NCBI GenBank assembly: GCA_026874595.1
Contig: CM049316.1
Location: forward strand, 74,613,176 to 74,677,175
DNA length: 64,000 bases
Reading direction: 5' to 3'
Source: Sipunculus nudus
Lineage: Eukaryota; Annelida; Sipuncula; Golfingiida; Sipunculidae
In this document: positions 13,101 to 23,674 of the stretch, in pieces
Layout: each line of letters begins with the position of its first letter
Position numbering within the stretch: position 1 is the stretch's first letter
Notes under the pieces: generated by a model
The model's database searches: none
What the model was told of the DNA's origin: nothing
Seen by the model: only the letters and a program-made list of their open reading frames with translations
Program-made: the position numbers and the translations under genes

Positions 13101-13196
13101 CCTGTGCAGCATCAGCAGCATACACAACCTGTTCAGTACCATTACAGTTCTGGGCAGTCAACATCCTTTTCTCAAGGATATGCAGAATACGTTTAG
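10155..13196 (+). CDS. MADF/Myb-like protein of the Harbinger element (frameshifted in exon 1)
   Basis: Three exons: 10155-10318, 10966-11141 and 12672-13196, each with GT-AG borders (donors GTAAGG and GTTAAC; acceptors TTTAACAG and CTGTTTCAG). Assembled length is about 287 residues once the shift is allowed for. Exons 1-2 form a MADF/trihelix-like fold region: RLIELWQIYPWLY, then RIESLRRQYNKAK, then RPVWILEHMAWIGDY. Exon 3 gives an acidic linker, a proline/basic stretch, a helical segment (ARYWAKELTKIKDDYMRHK) and a Gln/Tyr/Ser tail. In Harbinger elements this protein is needed with the transposase for DNA binding and nuclear import. The start at 10155 (AAAATGGCG) is out of frame with the MADF helix because of a seven-A run at 10192-10198; one base fewer would restore phase. 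Intron 2 contains the last transposase exon on the other strand. Confidence 0.75.
10717..10875. mobile_element. Mariner-type MITE nested in MADF intron 1
   Basis: Left end CAATGGAACTTGCCTG and reverse-complemented right end CAGTAAAACCTGTATC share the pattern CARTRRAACYTG. Both are flanked by TA (10715-10716 and 10876-10877), as expected for Tc1/mariner insertions. About 159 bp, non-coding. Confidence 0.65.
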
Positions 13197-13984
13197 CAAT
13201 CTGCAAACAGTAATGCAGAATTACAGGTTGCATCTTACGGTCAACAAAATATGCAGCAAGATACTCAGCCAATCACAGGTTCCTACAGCTCCCTCTTAAC
13301 TAACATGGAACCATCATTTTCAAATATGTAAAAGTATTTAAAGTTCTTGTGATGGTTTTGTTTAGGTTTAAAGCAAAACAGATACAGTTAAAGAAAGTTA
13401 GTTCATTTGTAAACAAGGTATGCATGTAGTTGCATTAACATCTTTGTATTTTTGTATTTTGTTAACATTGCATTGTGTTTTCTGATATTTATGTAACATC
13501 AACTATTTAGTTTTTTAAGTATGTAATAATACTCGCTGTATTTGGTTATTAACATGAGGAAAATAAGTAAATGTACACGTTTTCAAAGGTATTCCCATTA
13601 AACAGATAAGAAGATGCCTCTGTCAAACACTTGCAAAGAGACCTATGTGGGTAAATATTATTCAGGCATATTGAATGTGTTCTTTTGTTTGTTTTATCAG
13701 TTTAAAGGTTTTTTTCATCTTAAAAGTTTTGAAATAAAAAGGTCACACATAAATTGTTCTTCTTGTGAGCGTTCTTGCATACATACCTTTAGGTATTCCT
13801 CACATAGGGTATGGTATATGTACCAGCTTGTTTCTTTTACAGCTCCGGAGATGGCACGTTCAGACACTCTGAACAGATACTGCAAGCTACGAAAACTCTC
13901 TCCTGAAGCAATCGACAAAAAAAATATAAGTACCTGTACGTTGTTGGTAATATCAGAACGTATAAGGAAGGATAATTCAGTGTA

Positions 13985-14683
13985 CAATCAAACCTCTATA
14001 ATGTGGACACCCTAGGGAATCGGTCAAATCACTTTATATAGGTATCTATATCTAGGTTTATATCTCCATTTATAATCACAAAAGGGTTCTCAGTTAATAT
14101 ATATATATATATTGGGTCATATTGTAAAAAAAGTGCTTTTTTTCAAAATGTGCATCTTTGGGAAAAAAAATGCATTAAATTTTATATTTGTAAAGCATAT
14201 CAGCATAATGGATAAGGCTGCATTCAATTGTTGCTGAAATGGCCACAGTTTATTTATATGCGGCTATGCATTCCTTTGACATATAAAAATTTTAAAGTTT
14301 AAGTCCATTTAAATCCCTTTCACCTTTTAAGAGGCATAATATGGCACGGCATCATGTTGTGCATAACAGCATTTGTTGTAATATAATGATAGCCGATTTT
14401 ATCACACTTTTTTTCAATTCTGGCTTATAGTTAAAATAATGTCAGTTTTAATACATATATGACGACTAATTTTTGTTTATGATTGTTATTAATAAGGTTA
14501 CGTTATTAAATAATTAAAAAAAACATAAATAAGGTCTAGAAGTTTTAAGTCTCTTTCGGTGAAGTGCTGCTTTTGTCTGGATGAATGTTCATTACATATA
14601 TATATGTATATATAAATGCAGTTGAAGTGCAATGACCACTTATGGGGGTATCTTCTTCATGGGGGTGTCTCTATGTTTGACTA
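13985..14683. mobile_element. Mariner-type MITE nested in transposase intron 2
   Basis: Left end CAATCAAACCTCTATAATGT and reverse-complemented right end TAGTCAAACATAGAGACACC are similar inverted ends, both running into GACACCC. TA duplications lie at 13983-13984 and 14684-14685. About 700 bp with no coding capacity. It lies between transposase exons 2 and 3. Confidence 0.65.
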
Positions 14684-15072
14684 TACATGCAGCTAGAGTT
14701 ATTTACTTAACATAAACAAAATGTAATAACACCCGTTGATATAAAACTTACATGGAATATAAAACAAATACCTGTTGCTAGAAAACGAAGGGTGAGTCCA
14801 AGTCTCTCACCAGCTGTTATGGTATTACCACGATTGGTGTCCTCTTTCGTTATACAAGGAGCGACGTGTTCCAGGATATATATGAAAGTCTCATGATCCA
14901 TGCGGAAGAAATTAGTGTAGCTCGCATCATCTCCAATCTAAATGGAGCATAAAGAATAAACTTGGTACTGTCATACAAAATATAACAATGGCCAACATGC
15001 ATTAGTTTATTACCATCATTCCGTTAGTACGATCTGTCGTGTTGTTGCTTAGATATAAACAGTGGCGTCAAT

Positions 15073-15075
<3 letters not shown>

Positions 15076-15144
<69 letters not shown>

Positions 15145-15211
15145 TATATGTGGGGGGGGGGGATGACACACCCACATAGATACCCACACACACTCAACCC
15201 TCCCCATCCAC

Positions 15212-15252
<41 letters not shown>

Positions 15253-15260
15253 TATATATA
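15076..15260. repeat. Compound (CT)n-(AT)n tracts with a G-run
   Basis: A (CT)n run at 15076-15112 passes into (AT)n to 15139, then a G-run near 15151, then a second (TA)n at 15214-15260. All lie in transposase intron 1. Confidence 0.95.
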
Positions 15261-15904
15261 CCTTTTTAGCTTCTGTAAGACATATATTCAGATATATTTA
15301 TATATATACTTAATCACATTTCAAATATATTACAATAAAGTCTAATGTTTTAGAATAAATTTAAGGTATTTTGGTTTCAAGTTGAAGTTAATTCTAAACT
15401 GAGTTTAGATATAATATTTCTTCGTAAATTCTTATTCTTAATATATTATTTGCAATATATAAATGTTATTCTCTGAAAAGGGGGCGGGGGCTGATTACAC
15501 TGACCATCCCTCCTAGCCAAGAAGTGTGTGTGTGTGGGGGGAGGGGGGGGGGGCGGATAAATACCCTCGATCAGCCCCCCCTCCTATACTGAAGCCCCTG
15601 GGTATAAAGTGGCATACTATATCACAAATTCACCTGTCATGTTTATACCATGCTCGAGACCTTCCATGCGGTAGGCCGGCCATTTTCACAATAGTTCTCA
15701 CCTGCATTTCTTTGCAGAGATTTTCATAGGCCCCTTGTGCGATTCTTTTTCTTAACCATTTCTTCATCATACGGACTGGTACATCACTAGCCGAATTCCT
15801 AATATCTATCTCATCATCAAGAAGTAATAATGCTAAAGCAATACATTTCTTTCTGTTTCTGTTTCGAGTTCTGCTTAGAACACCCGCCATTTTCACCGGT
15901 TGAA

Positions 15905-16046
15905 TTAATTTTGAGCAATCCGGTCCGCTCTGTGTGCTACCCGTTCAAGACAGGAGCTGCAGCAGGACGCGTGGTTGCGGACTCTCCAGGATTTCCGGTC
16001 CGGTCCGATCCGATCTCGTCTGGTCCGCTCTGTGTGCGGCCTACTG
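15905..16046. repeat. GGTCCGCTCTGTGTG subterminal module of the Harbinger element
   Basis: TCCGGTCCGCTCTGTGTG occurs near 15920 and GGTCCGCTCTGTGTGCGGCC near 16022. The second copy with its upstream GATCTCGTCT and downstream CTACT matches the right end of the MITE at 30095-30961, and the match stops at the same base in both. It is either a shared transposase-binding module or a small MITE remnant inserted near the Harbinger end. Confidence 0.6.
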
Positions 16047-16085
16047 TAATACCCATTTCACATACCGCGGGCCCGGTAAACGGTA

Positions 16086-16725
16086 TAAGATAAACTAACT
16101 AGAGCGAAAAAAACTTTAGTCAAGGCTTAACAATTTTACTTTCTTTTCCGCTGTAGCTCTTCATTGGCTCTTATGAATGCTCTTAGTTTTATAATTCTTA
16201 CATGGTTTATCATCTATTTAAATCAACCGAGCCTGCTCAACATGTTTCAATATTTAACGTTATTTAATGTTTCATAACTTGAATTTAGCGCCCCGACGAT
16301 GGGTATATTCCAATTTAAACTCATTTCGACTGACTGAATGCGCACATCAATCTGTTTTATTAACCTGTTTCCAGAATTTGAAAGATCGGCGAAATTGCAA
16401 GAGGTTTGACTCGATCCATATTCATCATTTTACGTTATATCATATATCCGTGGAGAAGCATGTATCTGTACAGTATGATGTATCATGGCGTATGAAGACG
16501 GCATAATAACACAGATTTCATGAACATCATCAGTCATGTTTATTGTTAAGGTCGTACATCACTCGACTGTCACTTTATGTGTTCAAGATGTATACTGCTA
16601 ATGGTTGGTTTCAAATTCGCGAGGTAACGATTTCGTTATTACCACTGTTTCACATTCTTCATACTACCTAGTCTGTGACTTGAACACGTGATTCCGCCAC
16701 CCTCTCTGGCACCTATTTCAGGAAT
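16086..16725. other. Non-coding spacer
   Basis: No gene or repeat recognised; the 79-residue frame at 16267-16506 has no recognisable features. Confidence 0.5.
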
Positions 16726-16784
16726 AGATGATGATGATGTCGATAATGATGATGATGATGATCATAATAATAATAATAATAATA

Positions 16785-16840
<56 letters not shown>

Positions 16841-16851
16841 TAATAATTAAA

Positions 16852-16905
<54 letters not shown>

Positions 16906-16937
16906 ATAATAATAATAATAACAACAACAAATAATAC

Positions 16938-16977
<40 letters not shown>

Positions 16978-16978
16978 G
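16726..16978. repeat. Long (AAT)n / (ATG)n microsatellite
   Basis: Starts as (GAT)n and continues as (AAT)n for about 220 bases with few interruptions. The minus-strand poly-Ile/Leu/Tyr frame is an artefact of it. Confidence 0.95.
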
Positions 16979-18292
16979 TTATGTTCCATGTCTGCTTACG
17001 ATTTTAACGATTACAGAATCGCCGAATATGTTACAAAAATATCTTATAAGAGCTACAGGTGATCTGGTGATATTTTATTCATTGCAGAGTCGCAAAAGTT
17101 TGACATACATTATTGATTGTTTATCTAAGGTGAGAGGTCCGTTTATATAACATCAGGAAGGCCGTGATTATTGAAATCCCAGATAAGTCTAAAATGTAAA
17201 TTTTGATGAGACTATGAAGGCTGGATACGACTGCCCCTCTTAAGGCCAATAATGGCAGGTGAACGGCGAGGACTACCAAGTAGTCGTAAGTTTTTAGCGG
17301 AATGTCATTTGCGGAATCTTAGTAGAGCAGTGCTTCTCTTCTATCGAAAGGTCATGACCTTTTAAGTAAAATAGTTTTCTAAGGACTGCAGGCTGCGCTT
17401 TGTAATGACATGGTGTTTAAGCATTTAGTGGTCTGTTCAGGTTTCGCTCTCCTAGTCAGTAGAGTGTTACATAAATCTACCTTTGTCGAAAATATAAATA
17501 TTTAGATTTAGATGCATTAAAAATACAAGGGAAAAGTAAATGTTCAATAATTTATTATTGAGCATAGAAAGGCCAGGGTAATTCCGATTAAGCAGCTATT
17601 CAATATTTCATTTCTAAGAAGTAGAGGTTAACGTTTTGGTCGGTCCGAATTGTTTATTTTTATTTTAATGTCTCAGTGATGCCCCTGTATCCGGCATTTA
17701 AACAACTCGAGAGTAGAACGCGAGTTCATCTATAATCTAATGAAATCATGTGACTGTAAACCGCTGTGTATAACGTATACAGACGGAAATGCATTTAAGG
17801 TAACCGCTTTGAAGTACGGTGTCCAGGATTATTGGTTACCAAAGTAGGTACTTTTTGTTTATTTCTATTCCGATTACCCTGATCGAATGTCATGCTGTCA
17901 CGTGACTGCATCTTATTCGCTATTACTGTCCCCGCTCCATCGTCAGTAATGCACTTTATTTAGATGATCTGACAAGTTCTATATTTTCTTCTCGTGCAGG
18001 CACATACATATCTGTTATGTTTGAGCTCGGTGAGCCAGTTTACTGACTTCTGTTACGTCAAATTAAATACAACTTTCGCCATTATTGATAAGATTGCATT
18101 TCTTCTTTTTTTTAGGTTTATATTTTTTGGTGATGGTAACCGCCTCGTTTTTGTATCCTATCCTATCTAATTCTTAATCCAAGTATATACATCTGCAGAG
18201 TTCCATTTTTCAGTTTTGGTCTACCTGACATGATACCCTGCTATTTTGTTTCCTTGTGTCATTCAGCCCCGGTGTTTACTGCACCTGCGGGA
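16979..18292. other. Non-coding spacer
   Basis: About 1.3 kb without a credible reading frame, RNA gene or repeat that I can recognise. Confidence 0.5.
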
Positions 18293-18385
18293 ACTGGGTG
18301 TTTAATCATCCCCGTGCCTGGGTCATCACACCGAGGGACCCCCAAAAGACGCACTCGTTTGTGAGTGATACACGGCTGTGGAACA
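18293..18385 (-). repeat. SINE 3' body fragment, inverted
   Basis: Its reverse complement matches the body of the SINE at 7836-8060 in order: TCACTCA, GTGCGTCTTTTGGG, then GATTAAACACC. No tRNA head is present, so this is a 5'-truncated, more diverged copy. Confidence 0.5.
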
Positions 18386-19129
18386 CAACATTTCATTTCC
18401 ACTAGATATAACCTGCAGAGCCTGCAAGGTGAAACATCTTACCGCTCCTTGGCTTAGGTTAATCTCCTGGCAATAAGTTATGCACTCTACACCCAGACCA
18501 CGGATAGAATTTCATTTTATCATCTGGATCAAAACATGTGTCAGTGTAATGGACGTGAAGAGGCAGTGACAGTGGCAGATATGCTACGTGAAATCAGAAC
18601 GTGCTTTGCGTACATATACCACAGTGGAAAAATGAAGAAATTTACACATTACTAAATTACGCTTTCCTGGAAAGGTTGTAATTTTAGGATCTCATTTTAA
18701 GGTAAAAGAACAAAAGTTTATTGGCTCTATACCAGCCTTGATCTTTAACAGGTTTAATAGTAACTCAAGACAAATATTTAGAAGCGCCATCTTGTGGGAG
18801 AATAAAGTGAACGATATCCTCTGTAAAATTATCAAATATAAAATGACTGTCCAGGGTAACGAAAAGACTTCATGTTAACTTCCAGAGGGCAAATGCCGGT
18901 TCAATTTTCAAATGTACAAAAAGAAAAACCATATTTAGATTAAAGCTATGAGGGGAAAGAAATAGGTATGCAGTCTGTCTGTCTGTCTGTCGGTCGTTCT
19001 ACCTCGTTCCGTAACCGGGAACACAGCTGGAGAATAATCCTGCAAATGAACAGCCAAGCTTTAATCAAACACCACTGTCCCCTCCTGTCGGGGAGAGAAT
19101 TAGCTTAAACAGTTAACACCCGCGTGGGA
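18386..19129. other. Non-coding spacer
   Basis: No gene seen; contains a short (GTCT)n run at about 18974-18991. Confidence 0.5.
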
Positions 19130-19330
19130 TCTTTTTCATCTAGGTATAATTACTAAGACAATGCTAAGATAGGACACGTCATCACCGTCTCACTTGGCAG
19201 AGAATTTGACAATTTCGTCGTAGCGTGCTTCGTGTGCTTCTGATGGCATAGGTAATAGAGGAAACGATTTCTCATTACACTGACGAGGACCATTTAGCAC
19301 TAATTGCAGTTTTTCGTTTTTCGTCACTTT
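19130..19330 (+). repeat. Dispersed repeat S, copy 1
   Basis: Shares ordered blocks with 39395-39580: TTACTAAGAC, CGTCTCACTTGG, GAAACGATTTCTC and AGCACTAATT, with diverged sequence between. Same orientation. No coding potential recognised; both copies follow a (CTGT)-containing stretch. Confidence 0.55.
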
Positions 19331-20035
19331 CGCAATGGCCTTAGACCCTAAATAACGAATTTTTGACCAAACACTTGATTTTGTCACGGAACTTCTCGGG
19401 TACTCGAGATGGTTGGGTTGTATACAAAGGTTGTTCAGAAAAATGATGATGTTATGATAAAGTATGTACGGAATCATGTAGATATATATGAAAGAGGGCA
19501 TCTTCCATATCAAAGCCTTATAGATTTACAAAAAAATAAAATCACCAAAAATCAAAGTCCGGTAGGTTACAGACTTTCATGGAGGTGGAGAGACATTTGG
19601 GTGACCCAACAGGTCCAAGGTAGCGATCCCTGCTCATTAATAAGAAGAGACATTCAGGATTTGCCGCTGGTTTACATTCAATAACTATTTAATGAATTCA
19701 TTTTCATCAATTGAGTAACTTGCAATTTCCCCTGATGAAAATTCTGTTTCTTCATTGCTTTCCTAAAGGTAATCAGCAAGAATACTTATTTACTGCTTGC
19801 ATATTTAGTAACAAAAACAGATTGCCCGTTGGCATAATACATAACAAAACTGTGTATACATTGAAGCAGAGTGGCAATGCAGATTACAGGTTATGTATAA
19901 GCTCAGGAACATTGAGGGAGATTGAGAAATCGAGCAATGGGGAGAGACTCGATTGTTAAGTAAAATGTAACCACAATTCTCTTTTTATTGACATGTACAA
20001 TAATTTTTTTTTGCCTCAAGGTGTAACGAACCCCC
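19331..20035. other. Non-coding spacer
   Basis: No credible gene. Short frames at 19409-19684 and 19711-19959 have no recognisable domain. Confidence 0.5.
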
Positions 20036-20240
20036 ACAAGGGCGGATCCACGATATAGGAAAAAGAGGTTCAACCCAGGAGGACTAATGACAAAGCGTGG
20101 ACAAAGGTCCCCAGGAAAGGTGAGGGGGGTCCAAAAACTAGTCTGAAACCCTTAAAAAATTGCGGAGTCCCAAGGCGGGGGGTGGGGGGGGGGGGGGATG
20201 GCGGACCCTGTGAACTCCCCTGGATCAGATTCTGCCCACC
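20036..20240 (+). repeat. GGATCCGC-ended poly-G/C repeat, copy A
   Basis: Opens AAGGGCGGATCC and closes CCTGGATCAGATTCTGCCC, a degenerate inverted pair. The interior AACCCAGGAGGACTAATGA and the poly-G tract match the reverse complement of 44258-44435. This is a short non-autonomous element family. Confidence 0.65.
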
Positions 20241-21120
20241 CTAATTAATGCCTTCAGTATCCTCCTGTTTTTTGCAGCCATTGATAGAACTTTACCACCT
20301 TAATTGAACCTATAAAACATGTATTTAAATTTCTGGGACCATAGAAGTTAGAAACATATGATTATCATCTCATGGACTAAAGTTTGGCAGGAAAAAATAA
20401 TTGCATCTATGTACATGGGTAACAGTACTGCTATTTTGCATATTGATCCATCCGTGTATATGTATATCTTAAACAAACTTCAATTGTTCATGCTATAATT
20501 CCTTTCATTAGCTGGACGTTTCTGATCATGCATTCGTCTAATAAACGAAATATCAATAAAAACGTTGATATAGATATAAATTCATCAACAACGCCTATAA
20601 GCTCCTCTGACTATGGGGGAGGCCTAATTAGTTAATTTGACGAGTGTAAAACGAAAACAAATAATAAAGGTAAATGCTTTATTTCTGTTTATTTTCTTTA
20701 TTTCATAGACACATGCTCGAGTCCTTTTAGATATATATATAGATATTGATATACATGCAAAGAAGTCAACACTGTTAGTAGGAGAGGTCTTTTATTCTAT
20801 GAAGGAGAAGAAAAAGAACATTAATAGAAATAATTAAGTCTTAGTGGGTCACTGGCACAGCAACTTAGATGGTCAAAGGAAGTGTATCTCAAAAACAAAA
20901 TAAATTAGCAATTATTGATACAAACCTCGAAGCCTCAGTTTCTCCTTGTTTTTGACTATGCATAGAGTTAGAACTATTTTGCCTCAGGGGGTGAGAATCA
21001 TTGCCGATGGGTCAGGTCCGGATCCGGGATTCCTGGATCCGCGCCTGTTGGTAATATGTCTATTCGATCAAATTATTAAGATTCATTTAAAATCAGTGAT
21101 GTTTAAGTATAGAAAGGAGA
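20241..21120. other. Spacer with a degenerate GGATCCGC fragment
   Basis: No gene. A fragment at about 20985-21047 carries CAGGGGGTGAGAATC at the left and CCTGGATCCGCGCCTG at the right, resembling a deleted member of the GGATCCGC-ended family. Confidence 0.4.
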
Positions 21121-21215
21121 CCGGCTTCTGTGGCTCAGGGGTAGAGCGCAGGACTCAATCCGTGGGTTCGAATCTCAGACGAGGCGGTGAGGGTGAGCGC
21201 TCTGCATCCTATACT
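21121..21215 (+). repeat. tRNA-headed SINE, truncated copy
   Basis: The head is better preserved than in the 7.8-kb copy: TGGCTCAGGGGTAGAGC fits an A box and GGGTTCGAATC a B box. It then reads GACGAGGCGGTGAGGGTGAG, lacking about 25 bases present in the 7.8-kb copy, and stops soon after CTCTGCA. A functional tRNA is unlikely because the body shared with the SINE follows directly. Confidence 0.75.
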
Positions 21216-21253
21216 AGTACTTAATTGTAACAGTTTTAATTAGGACCTGCGCC

Positions 21254-21425
21254 TTACAAATACAACTTGATGAGCTTATTTTGCAAAAGGTCTAGGCACG
21301 CCCTGACAATGTACGGAATTGGGTGGCCCTAAATATCTGGACCTTTTGATAATTTGCGGGGGGGGGGGGGGGGAGGTCGTACGACCCTCACGACCCCCCC
21401 CCCCACTTGCATACACCCATGGCGT
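21254..21425 (+). repeat. Dispersed repeat X, copy 1 (internally deleted)
   Basis: Begins CAAATACAACTTGATGAGCT and ends CTTGCATACACCCATGG after a poly-G run and TCGTACGACCCTCACGACCC. The copy at 30962-31383 has the same ends in the same orientation plus about 250 extra internal bases. Confidence 0.8.
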
Positions 21426-21565
21426 TAACCATCTCTCCATTTAAACAGCCATGTAAAAATACAGCGGCTGTAAAACTTTACTAGCAGTGCTACTCATTGA
21501 ATTCTACTGAGGTTGAAGTAATCAGAGACATTTCTGACACAAAGCAATAAATGCTTTCGAAATGG

Positions 21566-23674
21566 GCAACCTGCATTAAATTTAAGACTCCCCGGTCGTG
21601 CTTGGCATCCACCTGCCGTTACTCGGCTTTAGGAACACCTGTTTAACAGGTTTAAATTCTGAACTCGGCTGACATTCAGAAACTTATCCTTGACAAGTAC
21701 ATATATCACGAGCAGCGCCTTGAAGTTTCAACCGCTAAAAGAACTATAGAGGTTGTACTACAGCTGTCTGACTAATATATCACAACACGGTTGTGTTGGT
21801 TTTCAAAACGGGTTGATGGGACCTGTAAACTTATCTTAAAAGGCGGAGTGCATCCCTCGGCATTTCGCAAACACATGCCAAGTTTCCATTTTCCAAAATG
21901 CGAATACATCTGATTTGTTGGAGCGAACAGATATCTGACTTAAACTTTAAAACTTCTACCTCTACTTCCTGATACGATTAAGATGCTTTATAACTATTAT
22001 ATAGTCATAAAGTTCATTTAAATAGTGTTAAAATCGCAAATACCATCTTGTTCCGTACTCTCTTAATGTGAACGCAGCATTCAAAGTATTTAAAAATTAA
22101 GATTAAATTACTAAGCTATAATGTAAATTCTTCTTTCATTTGCACAATCCTGAAAAAAAATTGAACAATTATCTTTACAAGCCTAGGCCTTTTCATGGCT
22201 GAAGATGAATACCATCATTTAGAGGCTGTTTAACGTCTCCAACCGTGCTTCTCTTAGACTGATTGTAGGATCTGAGTTATCATCTGTAATCAGTGTAAAA
22301 GAAATAAATACCCTGCAAAATTTTTTGAAGGGCACCTTTGGCAAAGGCTTTGCAAGGCAAGACTGCTTGGTCGTTTTCGGCGTACACCTGCTATTAGCGG
22401 TTTTCAGTAAGCACTGGTGCACATCGTTCATATTCACAGCAAGACTTATGATACTGGCTGGTAAATATACAACGAACAGTCTTACGTGTTATAAAAGAAG
22501 GAATCAGAGAGACTCCACCATACCTATTATAAATCTTGAACTTAAGTCTGATGTAGATCATATTTATTATAAGGTCTATTCAGGAGCATGGGCTGTATTT
22601 TTGCCCTTTAAAATCACCAGTATCGGGTCAGCAATACATCAACTATATAGCAGTATATGAAATCAATAGAATAATATGACTTTCTTTATCAGATAGAGTA
22701 TTCAAATACATCTTTAAATTATCAACTTCTTTTACCCGTGATGGCCTCATTTGTAAAAGTGAACACAAATTGTACATACAGAAAATATCCTTCGCCTTAA
22801 CTAATTGGTCAAATATCGAGCCAAGTTTTTCATTTTTTAACATTTTACCGTCAAATATTTGACAATCTTTTCTGGTGGTATGCACTCTGTACTAAGTTCC
22901 TAGCAACGGTTATGACCTTTCTCAAACTTTTTAGTTGCTTTCCCATCAATATATTGTAATATTGAAAAATATATGAAAAAATTCGTTATGGATGTGGCAG
23001 GATTGTTTTACTTATTTTGTAAGTACATTTGCTTAATCGCACAATGTCGCAACAGCTGACGTCAAAGTCCTGTGAAACAAGAGCAAATTTTTCGAAAACC
23101 GTTTCCAGCAACAACTTATTAAGCATAGTCATTTCAATTAAATTACCATTTATATTTCTTCTTATTAATGCCATATATAGTGATAACGTATAATTACTCA
23201 GATAACATCTTGTATTGTTTATTTTACTCATTTTGCAACATAAATGACGGTATTGATGACCGGCTGTGAAAGTAAAAAAAAAAAAACCTGCAACTCATGA
23301 AGTGACATTTCCGTGATGTATGACCGTTACAATTACTCGTACTTGATAATTTTATTAAAATTTGTACAGTGATAATTCGAATTAACTATGTACCCCATGT
23401 ATCATTCATAAAACATGGGGTTTCCGCCGAGATATGAATTAAGTTAATTATTGCCCAAAAAAAACTTATTATTCATGATGCTGGTTCAAATCATAAATTA
23501 AAACAAATTTATATACTCAAACAAGAAAAACAAATCCAGTTAAAAAGAAATGTTCCAATATACATCATTTAGGAAATGGATAATCCTAATGGAAGCAGTA
23601 ATTATATGCTTATTTGTGCATAACTGCAATGATTGTTATGTAGATTTGTGTTATTTATTAGGAGAATCGTTAAC
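21566..23674 (+). repeat. Left arm of an 8.5-kb inverted repeat
   Basis: Matches the reverse complement of 27761-30087 along essentially its whole length with scattered substitutions. The outer border lies near CATTAAATTTAAGACTCCCC, the inner near TTAGGAGAATCGTTAA. Relative to the right arm it has about 270 extra bases at 22110-22370 and lacks a 390-bp insert and a roughly 50-bp stretch. Minus-strand frames of 81, 80 and 72 residues (22986-23231, 22643-22885, 22219-22437) look gene-like but match no family I recognise. Confidence 0.9.
22643..22885 (-). pseudogene. Unrecognised reading frame in left arm
   Basis: An 80-residue frame containing KMLKNEKLGSIFDQLV and LKMYLNTLSDKESHIILL. The right arm carries the same frame on plus at about 28637-28840, with a one-codon in-frame insertion and mostly amino-acid-changing differences. 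A neighbouring frame at 22986-23231 is intact here but broken in the right arm. I do not recognise the protein. The substitution pattern looks neutral, so an old exon or chance frame in a repeat is more likely than a working gene. Confidence 0.3.

Larger units (their letters stand above)
11723..15896 (-). pseudogene. Harbinger DDE transposase with one in-frame stop
   Basis: Four minus-strand exons with consensus splice sites: 15896-15702, 14937-14772, 13902-13787 and 12577-11723. Their junctions keep one frame through 443 residues. Exon 1 gives a helical N-terminus (VRMMKKWLRKR); exon 2 gives FFRMDHETF and AGERLGLTLRFLATG; exon 3 gives ESFRSLQYLFRVSERAIS, a helix-turn-helix-like region. Exon 4 holds the nuclease core. 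The catalytic triad is visible: Asp188 in ALDGKHI, Asp278 in VADDAFPL and Glu318 in RIVENAFGILA. The reading frame is interrupted at codon 312 by TGA (12119-12121), six residues before the Glu; a CGA-to-TGA change at a CpG is the simplest cause. As it stands the product would lack the third catalytic residue. Intron 3 contains the third MADF exon on the opposite strand. Confidence 0.9.
8848..16085. mobile_element. Two-gene PIF/Harbinger transposon
   Basis: Contains both hallmark Harbinger genes: a MADF/Myb-like protein on plus and a DDE transposase on minus. The ends are related inverted sequences: left GCGTTTACTTGGTCTGCGGT, and the reverse complement of the right end is CGTTTACCGGGCCCGCGGTA. 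Candidate TAA duplications lie at 8845-8847 and 16086-16088, though the TIR alignment is one base out, so the borders are approximate. The left subterminal region is rich in TGCGGTAT repeats. Introns hold nested microsatellites and mariner-type MITEs, so the copy is not fresh. Lesions in both genes suggest a decaying copy. Confidence 0.8.

Noticed and set aside
13614-14015. 133-residue plus-strand frame
   Set aside because: Antisense of transposase exon 3 and the neighbouring intron.
16762-16989. Poly-Ile/Leu/Tyr frame
   Set aside because: Translation of an (AAT)n microsatellite.
21121-21190. Candidate functional tRNA
   Set aside because: A and B boxes fit, but stems do not form a clean cloverleaf and a SINE body follows; treated as a SINE head.
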